In this document: piece by piece, positions 48,483 through 57,307 of the stretch
Position numbering within the stretch: the stretch's first letter is position 1
Layout of the letters: each line of letters starts with the position of its first letter
From: an uncultured Atopobiaceae bacterium
GTDB lineage: Bacteria; Actinomycetota; Coriobacteriia; Coriobacteriales; Atopobiaceae
Assembly (NCBI GenBank): GCA_944320975.1
Contig: CALUJM010000015.1
Coordinates: 1 to 58,545 of the forward strand
Reading direction: 5' to 3'
Length of the DNA: 58,545 bases
Position numbers and translations under genes: made by a program
Notes under the pieces: generated by a model
The model's input: only the letters and a program-made list of their open reading frames with translations
The model's database searches: none
What the model was told of the DNA's origin: nothing

Positions 48483-49949
48483 CTAGTAGCCCCGGCTCAT
48501 GCGGCGGCGGATCGCGCAGTACTCCATCACCAGCAGCACGAGCAGGATCGCCATCGAGACGAGCGAGCCCACCACGGCGCCCGCCAGCCCCGCGAAGTTC
48601 ACGAGCAGCATCGCCACCGGCACCGCGAACGCGAAGGCGATCAGGTAGAGGCGCGAGACCTCGGCCTGCGCGCGCAGCACGGTGACGATCTGGTACAGGA
48701 AGTCGATGCAGGCGCAGACGCCGCCCGTGCCCACCATCACGAGGGCGAGCCCGCGGAACTGCTCGAAGTCCAGGCCGTACATGAGGCTCATCAGCGGGAT
48801 GCCGAGCCACGCCATGAACAGCGCCATCGCCCCGGTGATCAGCGCGATCACGCCCACCATCGCGAGCACCACGAGGTCGAAGCGGCGGTGCTTCTCGGGG
48901 TCGTTCCAGATGCGCGCCAGGCGCACGAGCTGCGGCTTGTAGATGAAGCCGGCCACCATGAGGATCGAGTGCGCGGGGAAGTAGAGGGCGTTGTAGTAGA
49001 GCTGGTTGTCGTAGGAGAGCACGCCCTCCATGGCGAACTTGGGGACAGAGTCGATGAGGTTGTAGAGGAACAGGGCCAAAAACAGCGGGAAGCACTCGAC
49101 GAAGAGGTCGCGGACGCCGCGGAAGCTCGCGGGGAGGCTCTTCTCGGTCTCGAAGAAGGCCAGCGGAGCCGTGAGCAGCAGCAGCGACGCCACCCCGCCT
49201 ACCGCCATCGCGAAGCTCGCGACGGCGAGGTTGCGCGTGAGGAACAAGATCACCGAGAACGCCACGAGCCCCAGCACGCAGCGCGCCGCCTGCGAGAGCC
49301 CGGCGAGGTAGAGCTTGTCCTTCTGCTGCAGGCGGCCCTCGTAGACGTCGGCCAGGCCGTCCACCGCGCGGAAGACCAGCACGCCCATGCAGACGGCGAA
49401 CATCTGGTCGTCATAACCGCGGAACCTGCACCACATCCACCCGACGAGCAGCATGAGCGCGCAGGTGAGGAAGCGCTGGATCTGGTAGTCGAGAAACGAC
49501 CGCATCTCGTCGAGGTCGGAGACCTGGTAGGTGCGGACGCCGTAGTTGGCCAGGAACAGCAGAAGCGTGCCCACGGTGAACGCCATCGAGAACAGGCCCG
49601 CCTGCTCGGCGCCCACGAGCCAGGTCGCAACCATCGTGAGCAGGGGAAAGAGCATGCCCCAGGCGGCCTGTCCAGCGGTGTTGCACACGTAGTCGCGCTT
49701 GGTCTGGTGCGCGAGGTACTGCTCGGTCTGCTCGGAGAGCTTGCCGCCAAAGACGGCTCCGATGAGGCGGTTCCACCAGTCGTTCACCGCGCGGGAGAGC
49801 AGCCCGGGCTGGCGGTCCGGCCGCTCCTCCCTCCGGGAGCGCTTCTTGGTGACCACGCCGTAGCGCGGGGTCTTCGCGGAGCGGTGCACGGACCTGACCG
49901 GCGTGACCTCGCGACGGCCCATGAGGCGCTTGAGCGGGTTTGCGGGCAT
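48483..49949 (-). CDS. Wzx-like polysaccharide/lipid flippase (MATE/MOP family)
   Basis: The 488-residue protein begins with 50 basic cytosolic residues and has about 12 membrane helices, which fits the MOP/polysaccharide-transport group. Motifs are weak; SMAFTVGTLLLFLANYGVRT and SDLDEMRSFLDYQIQRF are typical of Wzx-like exporters. It would move lipid-linked sugar units outward. AAGGAGG lies 8 bases before the ATG at 49949. It stands alone, away from glycosyltransferases. Confidence 0.8.
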   Translation of the reverse strand: MPANPLKRLMGRREVTPVRSVHRSAKTPRYGVVTKKRSRREERPDRQPGLLSRAVNDWWNRLIGAVFGGKLSEQTEQYLAHQTKRDYVCNTAGQAAWGMLFPLLTMVATWLVGAEQAGLFSMAFTVGTLLLFLANYGVRTYQVSDLDEMRSFLDYQIQRFLTCALMLLVGWMWCRFRGYDDQMFAVCMGVLVFRAVDGLADVYEGRLQQKDKLYLAGLSQAARCVLGLVAFSVILFLTRNLAVASFAMAVGGVASLLLLTAPLAFFETEKSLPASFRGVRDLFVECFPLFLALFLYNLIDSVPKFAMEGVLSYDNQLYYNALYFPAHSILMVAGFIYKPQLVRLARIWNDPEKHRRFDLVVLAMVGVIALITGAMALFMAWLGIPLMSLMYGLDFEQFRGLALVMVGTGGVCACIDFLYQIVTVLRAQAEVSRLYLIAFAFAVPVAMLLVNFAGLAGAVVGSLVSMAILLVLLVMEYCAIRRRMSRGY

Positions 49950-50124
49950 GCGGGCGGACCTCCTTCGAAGCAGTTTCCACAGCATTGTAGTCCAGCCCAG
50001 CCGGCCGCCCGCCTGCCGAGCGCCTGCGTGAACAATGCGTTTCTCGGCTGTGGGGTCTTGGAAGAGGGCCTTCGCACAAGGTATTGTCTTAGGTGTCGAC
50101 CGCACACCCGTAAAAGGAGAAACG

Positions 50125-52827
50125 TTGGCCGAGAAGAACCTGCAGCCGTCACACGACTTGGCTATCATACCCGCCCTCAACGTCCCCGAGAGCATCGCCG
50201 AGAACATGGCGCTGTTCCTGCGCCTGGTGCGCAAGGTGCTCGAGGAGTTTGACCCGGGCCTCCGCTCGACCTTCGACGTCCTTCTCGCCGACGCGGTGCG
50301 CGCGAGCGCCGACGAGGCCTCGGAGACCGATGACGAGCGCGCTGCGTTCTCCGAGCTCGAGCGCATCATCGGCGAGCTCGACGAGCGCTCGACCACGCTG
50401 CTCATGCGCGCCTTTGTGGCCTACTTCCATCTCGCCAACATCTGCGAGGAGAACTATCGCGTCGGGTCGCTGCGGGCCCGCGAGGGCGCGGTGGACACCG
50501 GCGAGCCCGCCGACCCCATCAACGACATCACCGTCGCCTACCGCCAGCTCGTGGACGAGTGCGGGCACGGCCGGGCCATCGCCCTGCTGCAGCGCCTGGA
50601 GTTCCGCCCGGTCTTCACCGCGCACCCCACCGAGGCGCGCCGCCGCGCGGTCGAGGGCAAGATCCGCCGCATCGCCGAGCTGCTCGCCGCGCGCGACGGC
50701 CTCTCGGGCGTGGCCCTGGCCGAGAACGAGCGCAGGCTTCTGCAGGAGATCGATGCGCTCTTCCGCACCTCGCCGATCGCTCACAAGAAGCCCACTCCCG
50801 TCGAGGAGGCCGACACCATCGTCGACATCTTCGACAGCACCCTCTTTGACATGGTGCCGGACGTCTACCGGCGCTTCGATGACTGGGAGCTCGGCGAGAA
50901 GGCGGGCACCGTTCCGCCCGTGTGCCCGGCCTTCTTCCACCCGGGCAGCTGGATCGGCTCGGACCGCGACGGCAACCCCAACGTCACCGCCAAGGTGAGC
51001 CGCCAGGTGGCCGAGAAGTTCCGCCGCCACGTGCTCGAGCGGCTCGCCGAGGCAACGGAGACCTGCGGCCGCAACCTCACGCTCGACGCGATCTCCACGC
51101 CGCCCTCGGACGCGCTCGTGAACCTCTGGAGCCACCAGGTCGAGATGAGCGAGGCCCTCACGGCCCGCGCGCTGGGCATCTCCGCGAGCGAGCTGCACCG
51201 CGCGGCCATGCTCGTCATCGCCGAGCGCCTGCGCGCCACGATCGAGCGCACTGCGGACGTGATGTACGCGTGCGCCGACGACTACATCGCCGACCTGCGC
51301 GTCGTCCAGTCCTCCCTCGCGCGCTCCGGGGCGGTCCGCACTGCCTACGGCCCCGTGCAGCGCCTCATCTGGCAGGCGCAGACCTTCGGCTTCCACCTCG
51401 TGGAGATGGAGTTCCGCCAGCACTCGCTCGTGCACCGCCGTGCGCTCGCCGACATCGAGGAGCACGGCCGCTGGGGCGAGCGCGGCGAGCTCGAGCCCAT
51501 GACCCGCGAGGTGCTCGACACCTTCCGCGCCATCGCGCAGATCCAGCGCAAGAGCGGCGTGGACGCGGCGCGCCGCTACATCATCTCGTTCACCAAGTCC
51601 GCCGAGGACGTGGCCAACGTCTACCGCCTGGCCCACCTCGCCTTCGCGCACGAGGCCGACGTGCCGGTGCTCGACGTCATCCCGCTCTTCGAGCAGGTCG
51701 AGGACCTCGAGAACGCCGTGTCCACCCTCGATGCGATGATCGCCCTGCCCGAGGTCCAGCGCCGCCTTGACCAGACCGGCCGGCGCCTCGAGGTCATGCT
51801 CGGCTACTCGGACTCCTCCAAGGACGCCGGCCCCACCTCGGCCACGCTCGTGCTGCACGCCACGCAGGAGGCGATCGCGCGCTGGGCGGACGAGAACGGC
51901 ATCGACCTCGTGCTCATGCACGGCCGCGGCGGCGCGGTCGGGCGCGGGGGAGGCCCGGCAAACCGCGCGGTGCTCTCCCAGCCAAAGGGGTCGGTCAACT
52001 GCTGCTTCAAGCTCACCGAGCAGGGAGAGGTCATCTTCGCCCGCTACGGCGACCCCACGCTGGCGCGGCGCCACGTGGAGTCGGTTGTGGGTGCCACGCT
52101 GCTTCAGTCCGCTCCCTCGATCGAGTGGGTCAACACAGAGACCACCGAGAAGTACGCCGCGCTCGCGGCCGAGCTCGACGCCGCCTCGCGCGAGCGCTAT
52201 CTCGACCTGCTGCACACCGAGGGCTTCGCCGAGTGGTTCTCCACGGTGACGCCGCTCACCGAGGTGGGCCTCATGCCCATCGGCTCCCGTCCCGCCAAGC
52301 GCGGCCTGGGCGCCAAGTCCCTCGACGACCTGCGCACCATCCCCTGGATCTTCTCGTGGAGCCAGGCGCGCGTCAACCTGGCCGCCTGGTACGGCCTGGG
52401 CACCGCATGCGAGCGGGTGGGGGACCTCGAGCGGCTGCGCGCCGCCTATGCCGAGTGGCCGCTGTTCACGACGTTCGTCGACAACGTGGAGATGTCGCTC
52501 TCCAAGGTGGACGAGCGCATCGCGCGGCTCTACCTGGCGCTGGGCGACCGCGACGACCTCGCGGAGAAGGTGCTCGAGGAGATGGAGCTCACGCGCCGCT
52601 GGGTGCTCGCGATCGTGGGCGACGAGTGGCCGCTGCAGCACCGTCGCGTGCTCGGGCCCGTCATCCGCATGCGGCTCCCGTTTGTGAACGTGCTCTCCGT
52701 GACGCAGGCGCTTGCGCTTCGCAGCCTTCGCGCCGGCGACCTCGATCCCGAGCGGCGCGACCGCCTCACCTACCTCATCCTGTGCACCGTCTCCGGCGTC
52801 GCGGCGGGCCTGCAGAACACGGGGTGA
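50125..52827 (+). CDS. ppc: Phosphoenolpyruvate carboxylase
   Basis: The 900-residue protein has VFTAHPTEARRR with the catalytic His, GSWIGSDRDGNPNVT, MLGYSDSSKDAGPTSAT, MHGRGGAVGRGGGPANRA and the C-terminal VSGVAAGLQNTG. It fixes bicarbonate on PEP to give oxaloacetate. AAAGGAG lies 6 bases before TTG 50125, chosen as start; no ATG fits, and the frame upstream runs through the promoter region. The second codon onward is GCCGAGAAGAAC, so the 9-mer is part of the N-terminus (LAEKN). A bidirectional repeat separates it from PPK2. Confidence 0.95.
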   Translation: MAEKNLQPSHDLAIIPALNVPESIAENMALFLRLVRKVLEEFDPGLRSTFDVLLADAVRASADEASETDDERAAFSELERIIGELDERSTTLLMRAFVAYFHLANICEENYRVGSLRAREGAVDTGEPADPINDITVAYRQLVDECGHGRAIALLQRLEFRPVFTAHPTEARRRAVEGKIRRIAELLAARDGLSGVALAENERRLLQEIDALFRTSPIAHKKPTPVEEADTIVDIFDSTLFDMVPDVYRRFDDWELGEKAGTVPPVCPAFFHPGSWIGSDRDGNPNVTAKVSRQVAEKFRRHVLERLAEATETCGRNLTLDAISTPPSDALVNLWSHQVEMSEALTARALGISASELHRAAMLVIAERLRATIERTADVMYACADDYIADLRVVQSSLARSGAVRTAYGPVQRLIWQAQTFGFHLVEMEFRQHSLVHRRALADIEEHGRWGERGELEPMTREVLDTFRAIAQIQRKSGVDAARRYIISFTKSAEDVANVYRLAHLAFAHEADVPVLDVIPLFEQVEDLENAVSTLDAMIALPEVQRRLDQTGRRLEVMLGYSDSSKDAGPTSATLVLHATQEAIARWADENGIDLVLMHGRGGAVGRGGGPANRAVLSQPKGSVNCCFKLTEQGEVIFARYGDPTLARRHVESVVGATLLQSAPSIEWVNTETTEKYAALAAELDAASRERYLDLLHTEGFAEWFSTVTPLTEVGLMPIGSRPAKRGLGAKSLDDLRTIPWIFSWSQARVNLAAWYGLGTACERVGDLERLRAAYAEWPLFTTFVDNVEMSLSKVDERIARLYLALGDRDDLAEKVLEEMELTRRWVLAIVGDEWPLQHRRVLGPVIRMRLPFVNVLSVTQALALRSLRAGDLDPERRDRLTYLILCTVSGVAAGLQNTG

Positions 52828-52830
52828 TCG

Positions 52831-52863
52831 TGATCCAAAAGGGGACAGACCCCTTTTGGGTCA
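52831..52863. repeat. TGATCCAAAAGGGGACAG palindrome
   Basis: TGATCCAAAAGGGGACAG against the right arm, ACCCCTTTTGGGTCA, between convergent ppc and PPK2 genes. Relatives are at 54495 and 57167. Confidence 0.9.
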
Positions 52864-52884
52864 TCGGCACGCACCCGCGGCCCG

Positions 52885-53811
52885 TTACCCCTCCTCGTGG
52901 TCCACGTCTGCCGCGGGGCCGTCCGTGAGGGCGCGCCGGCAGTCGGCGAGCCGCTCCCGGGCCGCGCGGGGCAGCTCGGGGTAGCGCGGGTCGACCTCCT
53001 CGAGCGCGTCCAGGATCGCCTCTGACACCAGGACGCGCGCGACCCACTTCTGGTCAGCCGGAATCACGTGCCAGGGGGCATGGCGGGTCGCGGTCTGGGC
53101 GATCATCTCCTCGTAGGCGCGCTGGTACTCGTCCCATTCCATGCGCTCGGAGAGGTCGCTCTCGGAGAACTTCCAGTTCTTGGCCTCGTCGTCGATGCGC
53201 TCGAGGAAGCGCTCGCGCTGCTTGTCCGCGCTCACGTTGAGGAAGATCTTCACGATGCGGTTCCCCGTGCGCCAGAGGTATCGCTCGAAGCCGCGGATGT
53301 CCTCGAAGCGCTCCTCGAAGTAGCGCTTCTCGCCCATGTCCGTGCAGCGGCGCGGCAGCTGGTAGTCCCTCCAGAGCCCGTGCACGCGCACGACCAGGCA
53401 CTCCTCGTAGTACGAGCGGTTGAAGACGGCGATCTTGCCGCGTTCCGGCAGCGCGCCGAAGCTCCGCCAGAGAAAGCCGTGGGCGCGGTCCACGCTCGTG
53501 GGCTGCTTGAAGCTGCGCACGTCGATGCCCGTGGGGTTGACCCCTCCCAGGACGTGGCGGATCGTGGAGTCCTTGCCCGCGGCGTCCATGGCCTGCAAGA
53601 TCACGATGACGCTCTCGCGCGCCTCGGCGTAGAGGCGGTCCTGCAGCCCCTCGATGCGGGCCTTGTTGTTAACGAGGCGCTGCTCGTACTCGGGCCGGAG
53701 CTCCGCGTCGAGCTTGAGCGAGGTGGGAAAGCGCTCTAGCTTGAGGTTCTTCTCGTCTGTCACGGTGAAATCTCTGATATCCACGGTGTCCCCTTCAATA
53801 TCTTTGGGCAT
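52885..53811 (-). CDS. ppk2: Polyphosphate kinase 2 family
   Basis: The 308-residue protein has Walker A LQAMDAAGKDSTI and Walker B-like FNRSYYEECLVVRVHGLW, plus WKFSESDLSERMEWDEY and PWHVIPADQKWVARV in the C-terminal half. This is the single-domain PPK2 kind that moves phosphate between polyphosphate and nucleotides; class (AMP, ADP or both) is not clear. GAGGGGAAC precedes the ATG at 53811; 53937 in frame is less likely. Its upstream region, 449 bases, holds four copies of a 23-base repeat and the feo promoter. Confidence 0.92.
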   Translation of the reverse strand: MPKDIEGDTVDIRDFTVTDEKNLKLERFPTSLKLDAELRPEYEQRLVNNKARIEGLQDRLYAEARESVIVILQAMDAAGKDSTIRHVLGGVNPTGIDVRSFKQPTSVDRAHGFLWRSFGALPERGKIAVFNRSYYEECLVVRVHGLWRDYQLPRRCTDMGEKRYFEERFEDIRGFERYLWRTGNRIVKIFLNVSADKQRERFLERIDDEAKNWKFSESDLSERMEWDEYQRAYEEMIAQTATRHAPWHVIPADQKWVARVLVSEAILDALEEVDPRYPELPRAARERLADCRRALTDGPAADVDHEEG

Positions 53812-53892
53812 GATGTTCCCCTCGGGCGTGGCGGGGGAGCGCTCGACTCGGCGGACGTTGCCGATGGCGCCGCGAGCGTCTCTGGGACGACG

Positions 53893-54121
53893 TGCAAAAT
53901 CGACCTTCAGTCCATCTTTTTCGACGGCATAATGCAAAATCGGCCTTCAGTCCATGAAAAAACGCGCCCTGTCCGAGAAGGCCGCGCCAAAGAAATAACG
54001 CCATCTGGGCAAACGTCATGACCGTCTGAGCCGAGAAGGCGAGTGCCCCTCAAATTCCATGGATTGAAGCTCGATTCTGCATCTCGGAGTCGAGAAATAT
54101 GGACTGAAGGTCGATTTTGCA
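53893..54121. repeat. Four-copy 23-base inverted cluster
   Basis: TGCAAAATCGACCTTCAGTCCAT occurs at 53893 and, with one change, 53933; reverse-complement copies are at 54059 and 54099. The outer pair is perfect. The middle holds GAGAAGGC twice. Confidence 0.9.
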
Positions 54122-54190
54122 TGATACGGCTCTGTGAGCGCGACATTGGGCAGAAAGTTTCCCGAATGTAACTCAATCGGCGAGCGGCGC

Positions 54191-54245
54191 TTGCAATCAG
54201 AATAGTTAGTCCTATATTACTCATGGTAAGTCAAAGGTAGCTAAC
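54191..54245 (+). promoter_or_regulatory. feo promoter with DtxR-like sequences
   Basis: TTGCAA (54191) and TATATT (54213) are 16 bases apart. TTAGTCC at 54206 and GTAGCTAAC at 54237 resemble half-sites of DtxR/IdeR-type boxes seen better at 54854. Confidence 0.55.
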
Positions 54246-54260
54246 TTCTGAGGAGGCCCC

Positions 54261-54494
54261 ATGGCTGCATCAGGCCAGCTCCCGCTGGCGATGGTGGGAC
54301 CGGACGAGGTCGCACGCGTAGCGCGCGTTCGCGGCGACGCCGACCTGCGCCAGTACCTCGCCGAGCTCGGCTTTGTGGAGGGCTCGGAGATCAAGGTCAT
54401 CTCGCGCGCCGCGGGCGACGTCATCGTGAGCGTGAAGGGTGCGCGCCTGGCGCTCAACCGCTCGATGGCCAGCCGCGTCACCGTAACGCTCTAA
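54261..54494 (+). CDS. FeoA-family protein, first copy
   Basis: The 77-residue SH3-like protein starts MAASGQLPLAMV and contains RQYLAELGFVEGSEIKVISR and GDVIVSVKGARLALNRSMAS, which fits FeoA. FeoA binds FeoB and supports ferrous iron uptake. AGGAGG precedes the ATG at 54261. It is first in the feo operon; a palindrome follows its stop. Confidence 0.88.
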   Translation: MAASGQLPLAMVGPDEVARVARVRGDADLRQYLAELGFVEGSEIKVISRAAGDVIVSVKGARLALNRSMASRVTVTL

Positions 54495-54529
54495 ATGATC
54501 CAAAAGGGGACAGTCCCCTTTTGGATCAT
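54495..54529. repeat. ATGATCCAAAAGGGGACAG palindrome
   Basis: A perfect 35-base palindrome between the two feoA genes, starting at the base after the first stop. The frame through it is open and leads into the second feoA, so an upstream start could be mistaken for the real one. Confidence 0.93.
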
Positions 54530-54548
54530 CGGGAAGAAAGGAAGGCAC

Positions 54549-54779
54549 ATGACAACTCTGAAGGACGTGAAGGTGGGGGAGAGCGCTGTCGTGTCCAGGC
54601 TCACGGGCTCCGGTGCGCTCAAGCGCCGCATCATGGACATGGGTCTCACCAAGGGAACGGGCGTGCACGTGCGCAAGGTCGCTCCGCTGGGCGACCCCAT
54701 CGAGATCACCGTGCGCGGCTACGAGCTCTCCATCCGCAAGGACGAGGCGGCTCTCGTCGAGGTGACCGACGTGGCGTGA
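54549..54779 (+). CDS. FeoA-family protein, second copy
   Basis: The 76-residue protein has GALKRRIMDMGLTKGTGVHV and GDPIEITVRGYELSIRK, closer to the classical FeoA pattern than the first copy. GAAAGGAAGG lies before the ATG at 54549. An in-frame ATG at 54495 lies in the palindrome and would add a tail (IQKGTVPFWI) that is repeat-encoded; it is rejected. Two FeoA proteins before one FeoB is common in anaerobes. Confidence 0.92.
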   Translation: MTTLKDVKVGESAVVSRLTGSGALKRRIMDMGLTKGTGVHVRKVAPLGDPIEITVRGYELSIRKDEAALVEVTDVA

Positions 54780-54851
54780 CGGGCGCGGCCACGGAAGCGT
54801 GTGGGCTGACGTCAGCGTCGCGGCCGGAGACGGCCGTTTTTCTCGCTTACA

Positions 54852-54904
54852 AAGTTAGCTCACTCTAACAAATGGCACTCCGCAAGTAGCATTTAGCTAA
54901 CTCA
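54852..54904. promoter_or_regulatory. DtxR/IdeR-type boxes before feoB
   Basis: GTTAG (54854) and CTAAC (54865-54869) form a palindrome (AAGTTAGCTCACTCTAACAA), and TTAGCTAA (54893-54900) is another, just before the feoB Shine-Dalgarno. Both fit iron-dependent DtxR-family sites. Confidence 0.6.
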
Positions 54905-54917
54905 GAAAGGCATGGGT

Positions 54918-57167
54918 ATGGCAGAAACCACCATCGGTCTCGCGGGCAACCCAAACTGCGGTAAGACCACGCTCTTCAACGAGCTCACGGGCTCCAACGG
55001 CTACGTGGGCAACTGGCCGGGCGTCACCGTGGAGAAGAAGCAGGCCACGTGGCGCCAGGACAAGTCCGTCACCTTCGTCGACCTGCCGGGCATCTACTCG
55101 CTCTCCCCGTACACGCCCGAGGAGGTGGTCTCGCGCGACTACATCGTCGGCGAGCGCCCCGACGCCGTGATCAACCTCGTGGACGTGACCAACCTCGAGC
55201 GCAACCTCTACCTCACCACGCAGCTGATCGAGGCGGGCCGCCCCGTGGTCGTGGGCCTCAACATGTGCGACCTGCTCAAGGAGAGCGGGGACGTCGTCGA
55301 CGCGGCAGCGCTCTCCAAGCGGCTCGGCGTGCCGGTGATCGAGGTCTCCGCCCTGCGCAACACCAACCTCGATGCCTTGGTCAACAAGGCCGTGGCCGCC
55401 GGACGGGCGGGCAAGGTCCAGCCGGGTGCGCCGTGCTTCTCGCCCGAGGTGGAGGACGCCCTCGGCCGGATAGCCCAGCTCATCTCCGGCAGCTGCGACG
55501 CCCACCTCGCGCGCTGGTACGCGATCAAGGTCTTTGAGCGCGACGCCGAGGCCGTGAAGGCGCTGCACCTCTCCTCCGCCCAGCTCAACCAGGCCGAGAA
55601 GATCGTGCGTGCAGTGGAGGAGAGCCGCGACGACGACGCGGAGTCCATCATCACCTCCGACCGCTACGACTGGATCGGCGAGGTCATGGCGGCCTGCGTC
55701 AAGAAGGCGCCCAAGAAGCTCAGCATGTCCGAGAAGATCGACAAGGTCGTGACCAGCCGAGTGCTGGGACTTCCCATCTTTGTGGCGGTCATGTTCGTCG
55801 TGTACTACATCGCGGTCTCGACCGTGGGCGACTGGGGAACCGTCTGGGCCAACGACGAGGTCTTCGGCGAGGGCTGGGAGCTCTTCGGCATGGCGATCCC
55901 GTCGATTCCCGCGGTGGTCGAGGGCTGGCTCACCGCGGCGGGCGCCTCTGACATGGTGAGCTCGCTCGTGCTCGACGGCATCGTGGGCGGCGTGGGCTCG
56001 GTCCTGGGCTTCATCCCGCAGATGCTCGTGCTGTTCATGATGCTCGCGTTCCTCGAGGACTGTGGCTACATGAGCCGCGTGGCCTTTGTCATGGATCGCC
56101 TGTTCCGCCGCTTTGGCCTCTCGGGCAAGTCCTTCATCCCGTTCCTCATCTCGTCCGGCTGCGGCGTTCCCGGCGTCATGGCCACCAAGACCATCGAGAA
56201 CGAGAAGGACCGTCGCATGACGGCCATGCTCACCACCATGATCCCGTGCGGCGCCAAGACCCCGATCATCGCGCTCGTGATGGGCGTCCTTATCGGCGGC
56301 GCCGACGCCTGGTGGGTGGCTCCGATGTTCTACTTCCTCGGCCTTGCCGCCATCGTGGTCTCCGCTCTCATGCTCAAGAAGACGAAGATGTTCGCCGGTG
56401 AGCCCGCGCCCTTTGTGATGGAGCTGCCCGACTACCACCTGCCCGCGCTCAAGAGCTGGTGGCTGCACGTCTGGGAGCGCATCTCCGCGTACCTCAAGAA
56501 GGCCGCGACGATCATCTTTGCCGCGTGCGTTATCGTGTGGTTCCTCTCGAGCTTCGGCTTCGCCTCGTGGGAGGGCGGCGACGGCTCCTTCGGCTTCCTC
56601 GCCTCGCTGCCGGGCGCTCCCGAGTACAGCGCCGACTACTCGCTGCTCGCCATCGTCGCCGGCGCCATCGCGTGGATCTTCGCACCGCTCGGTGCCGACA
56701 GCTGGCAGGCGACCGCCGCTTCCATCAACGCCCTCATCGCCAAGGAGAACCTGGTCTCCACCTTTGGCACGATCTACGGCCTGGGCGAGGCCACCGAGGG
56801 CGACCCGGTCATGTGGCAGGCCTTCGCTGCCATGTTCACCGACGGCGCGGGCATCCTGCACGCCGGCGCGATGTGCGCGTTCGTGGCCTTCAACATGCTC
56901 GACGCGCCGTGCTTCGCCGCGATCGGCACCATCCGCAGGCAGATGGACTCGCCCAAGTGGTTCTGGTTCGCGATCGGCTACCAGTGCGTCTTCGCCTGGT
57001 GCGTGGGGCTCATCATCAACCAGCTCTGGGAGCTCTTCGTCCTGGGGAACTTCGGCGCGTGGACGGTGGTCGCGTTCGTGCTGCTCGCAGGCATGATCTT
57101 CCAGATCGCGCGCCCGATGCCCAAGACCGAGCGCTCCGACGAGAAGGTCCTCGCCCAGCTCGCATAG
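54918..57167 (+). CDS. feoB: FeoB ferrous iron transporter
   Basis: The 749-residue protein has an N-terminal G domain: G1 GLAGNPNCGKTTLFN, G2 GNWPGVTVEKK, G3 DLPGIYSL, G4 NLVD/NMCD. A GDI-like helical part and a membrane core with two Gate motifs follow (FLISSGCGVPGVMATKTI and the later half with CAFVAFNMLDAPCFAA). It imports Fe(II). Two ATGs occur; 54918 has the better spacing from AAAGG than 54912. DtxR-type boxes upstream imply iron repression. The stop merges into the GATCCAAAAGG repeat. Confidence 0.97.
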   Translation: MAETTIGLAGNPNCGKTTLFNELTGSNGYVGNWPGVTVEKKQATWRQDKSVTFVDLPGIYSLSPYTPEEVVSRDYIVGERPDAVINLVDVTNLERNLYLTTQLIEAGRPVVVGLNMCDLLKESGDVVDAAALSKRLGVPVIEVSALRNTNLDALVNKAVAAGRAGKVQPGAPCFSPEVEDALGRIAQLISGSCDAHLARWYAIKVFERDAEAVKALHLSSAQLNQAEKIVRAVEESRDDDAESIITSDRYDWIGEVMAACVKKAPKKLSMSEKIDKVVTSRVLGLPIFVAVMFVVYYIAVSTVGDWGTVWANDEVFGEGWELFGMAIPSIPAVVEGWLTAAGASDMVSSLVLDGIVGGVGSVLGFIPQMLVLFMMLAFLEDCGYMSRVAFVMDRLFRRFGLSGKSFIPFLISSGCGVPGVMATKTIENEKDRRMTAMLTTMIPCGAKTPIIALVMGVLIGGADAWWVAPMFYFLGLAAIVVSALMLKKTKMFAGEPAPFVMELPDYHLPALKSWWLHVWERISAYLKKAATIIFAACVIVWFLSSFGFASWEGGDGSFGFLASLPGAPEYSADYSLLAIVAGAIAWIFAPLGADSWQATAASINALIAKENLVSTFGTIYGLGEATEGDPVMWQAFAAMFTDGAGILHAGAMCAFVAFNMLDAPCFAAIGTIRRQMDSPKWFWFAIGYQCVFAWCVGLIINQLWELFVLGNFGAWTVVAFVLLAGMIFQIARPMPKTERSDEKVLAQLA

Positions 57168-57197
57168 ATCCAAAAGGGGACAGACCCCTTTTGAATC
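57167..57197. repeat. GATCCAAAAGGGGACAG palindrome
   Basis: GATCCAAAAGGGGACAGACC... starts at the last base of the feoB stop; right arm ends TTGAATC. Confidence 0.9.
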
Positions 57198-57307
57198 GCT
57201 TTCCGCATCGAGGCGCGCCGCCGGCCCTTCTCGCCGACGGCGCGCCCCTTTGTCACGCCTGGAGTCCCGGGTATACTGGCGATAAATGCGGGACGAAAGG
57301 TAGCAAT

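Noticed and set aside
54495..54548. N-terminal extension of the second FeoA
   Set aside because: The extra residues are encoded by a palindrome that recurs in several places; GAAAGGAAGG and the FeoA fold favour 54549.
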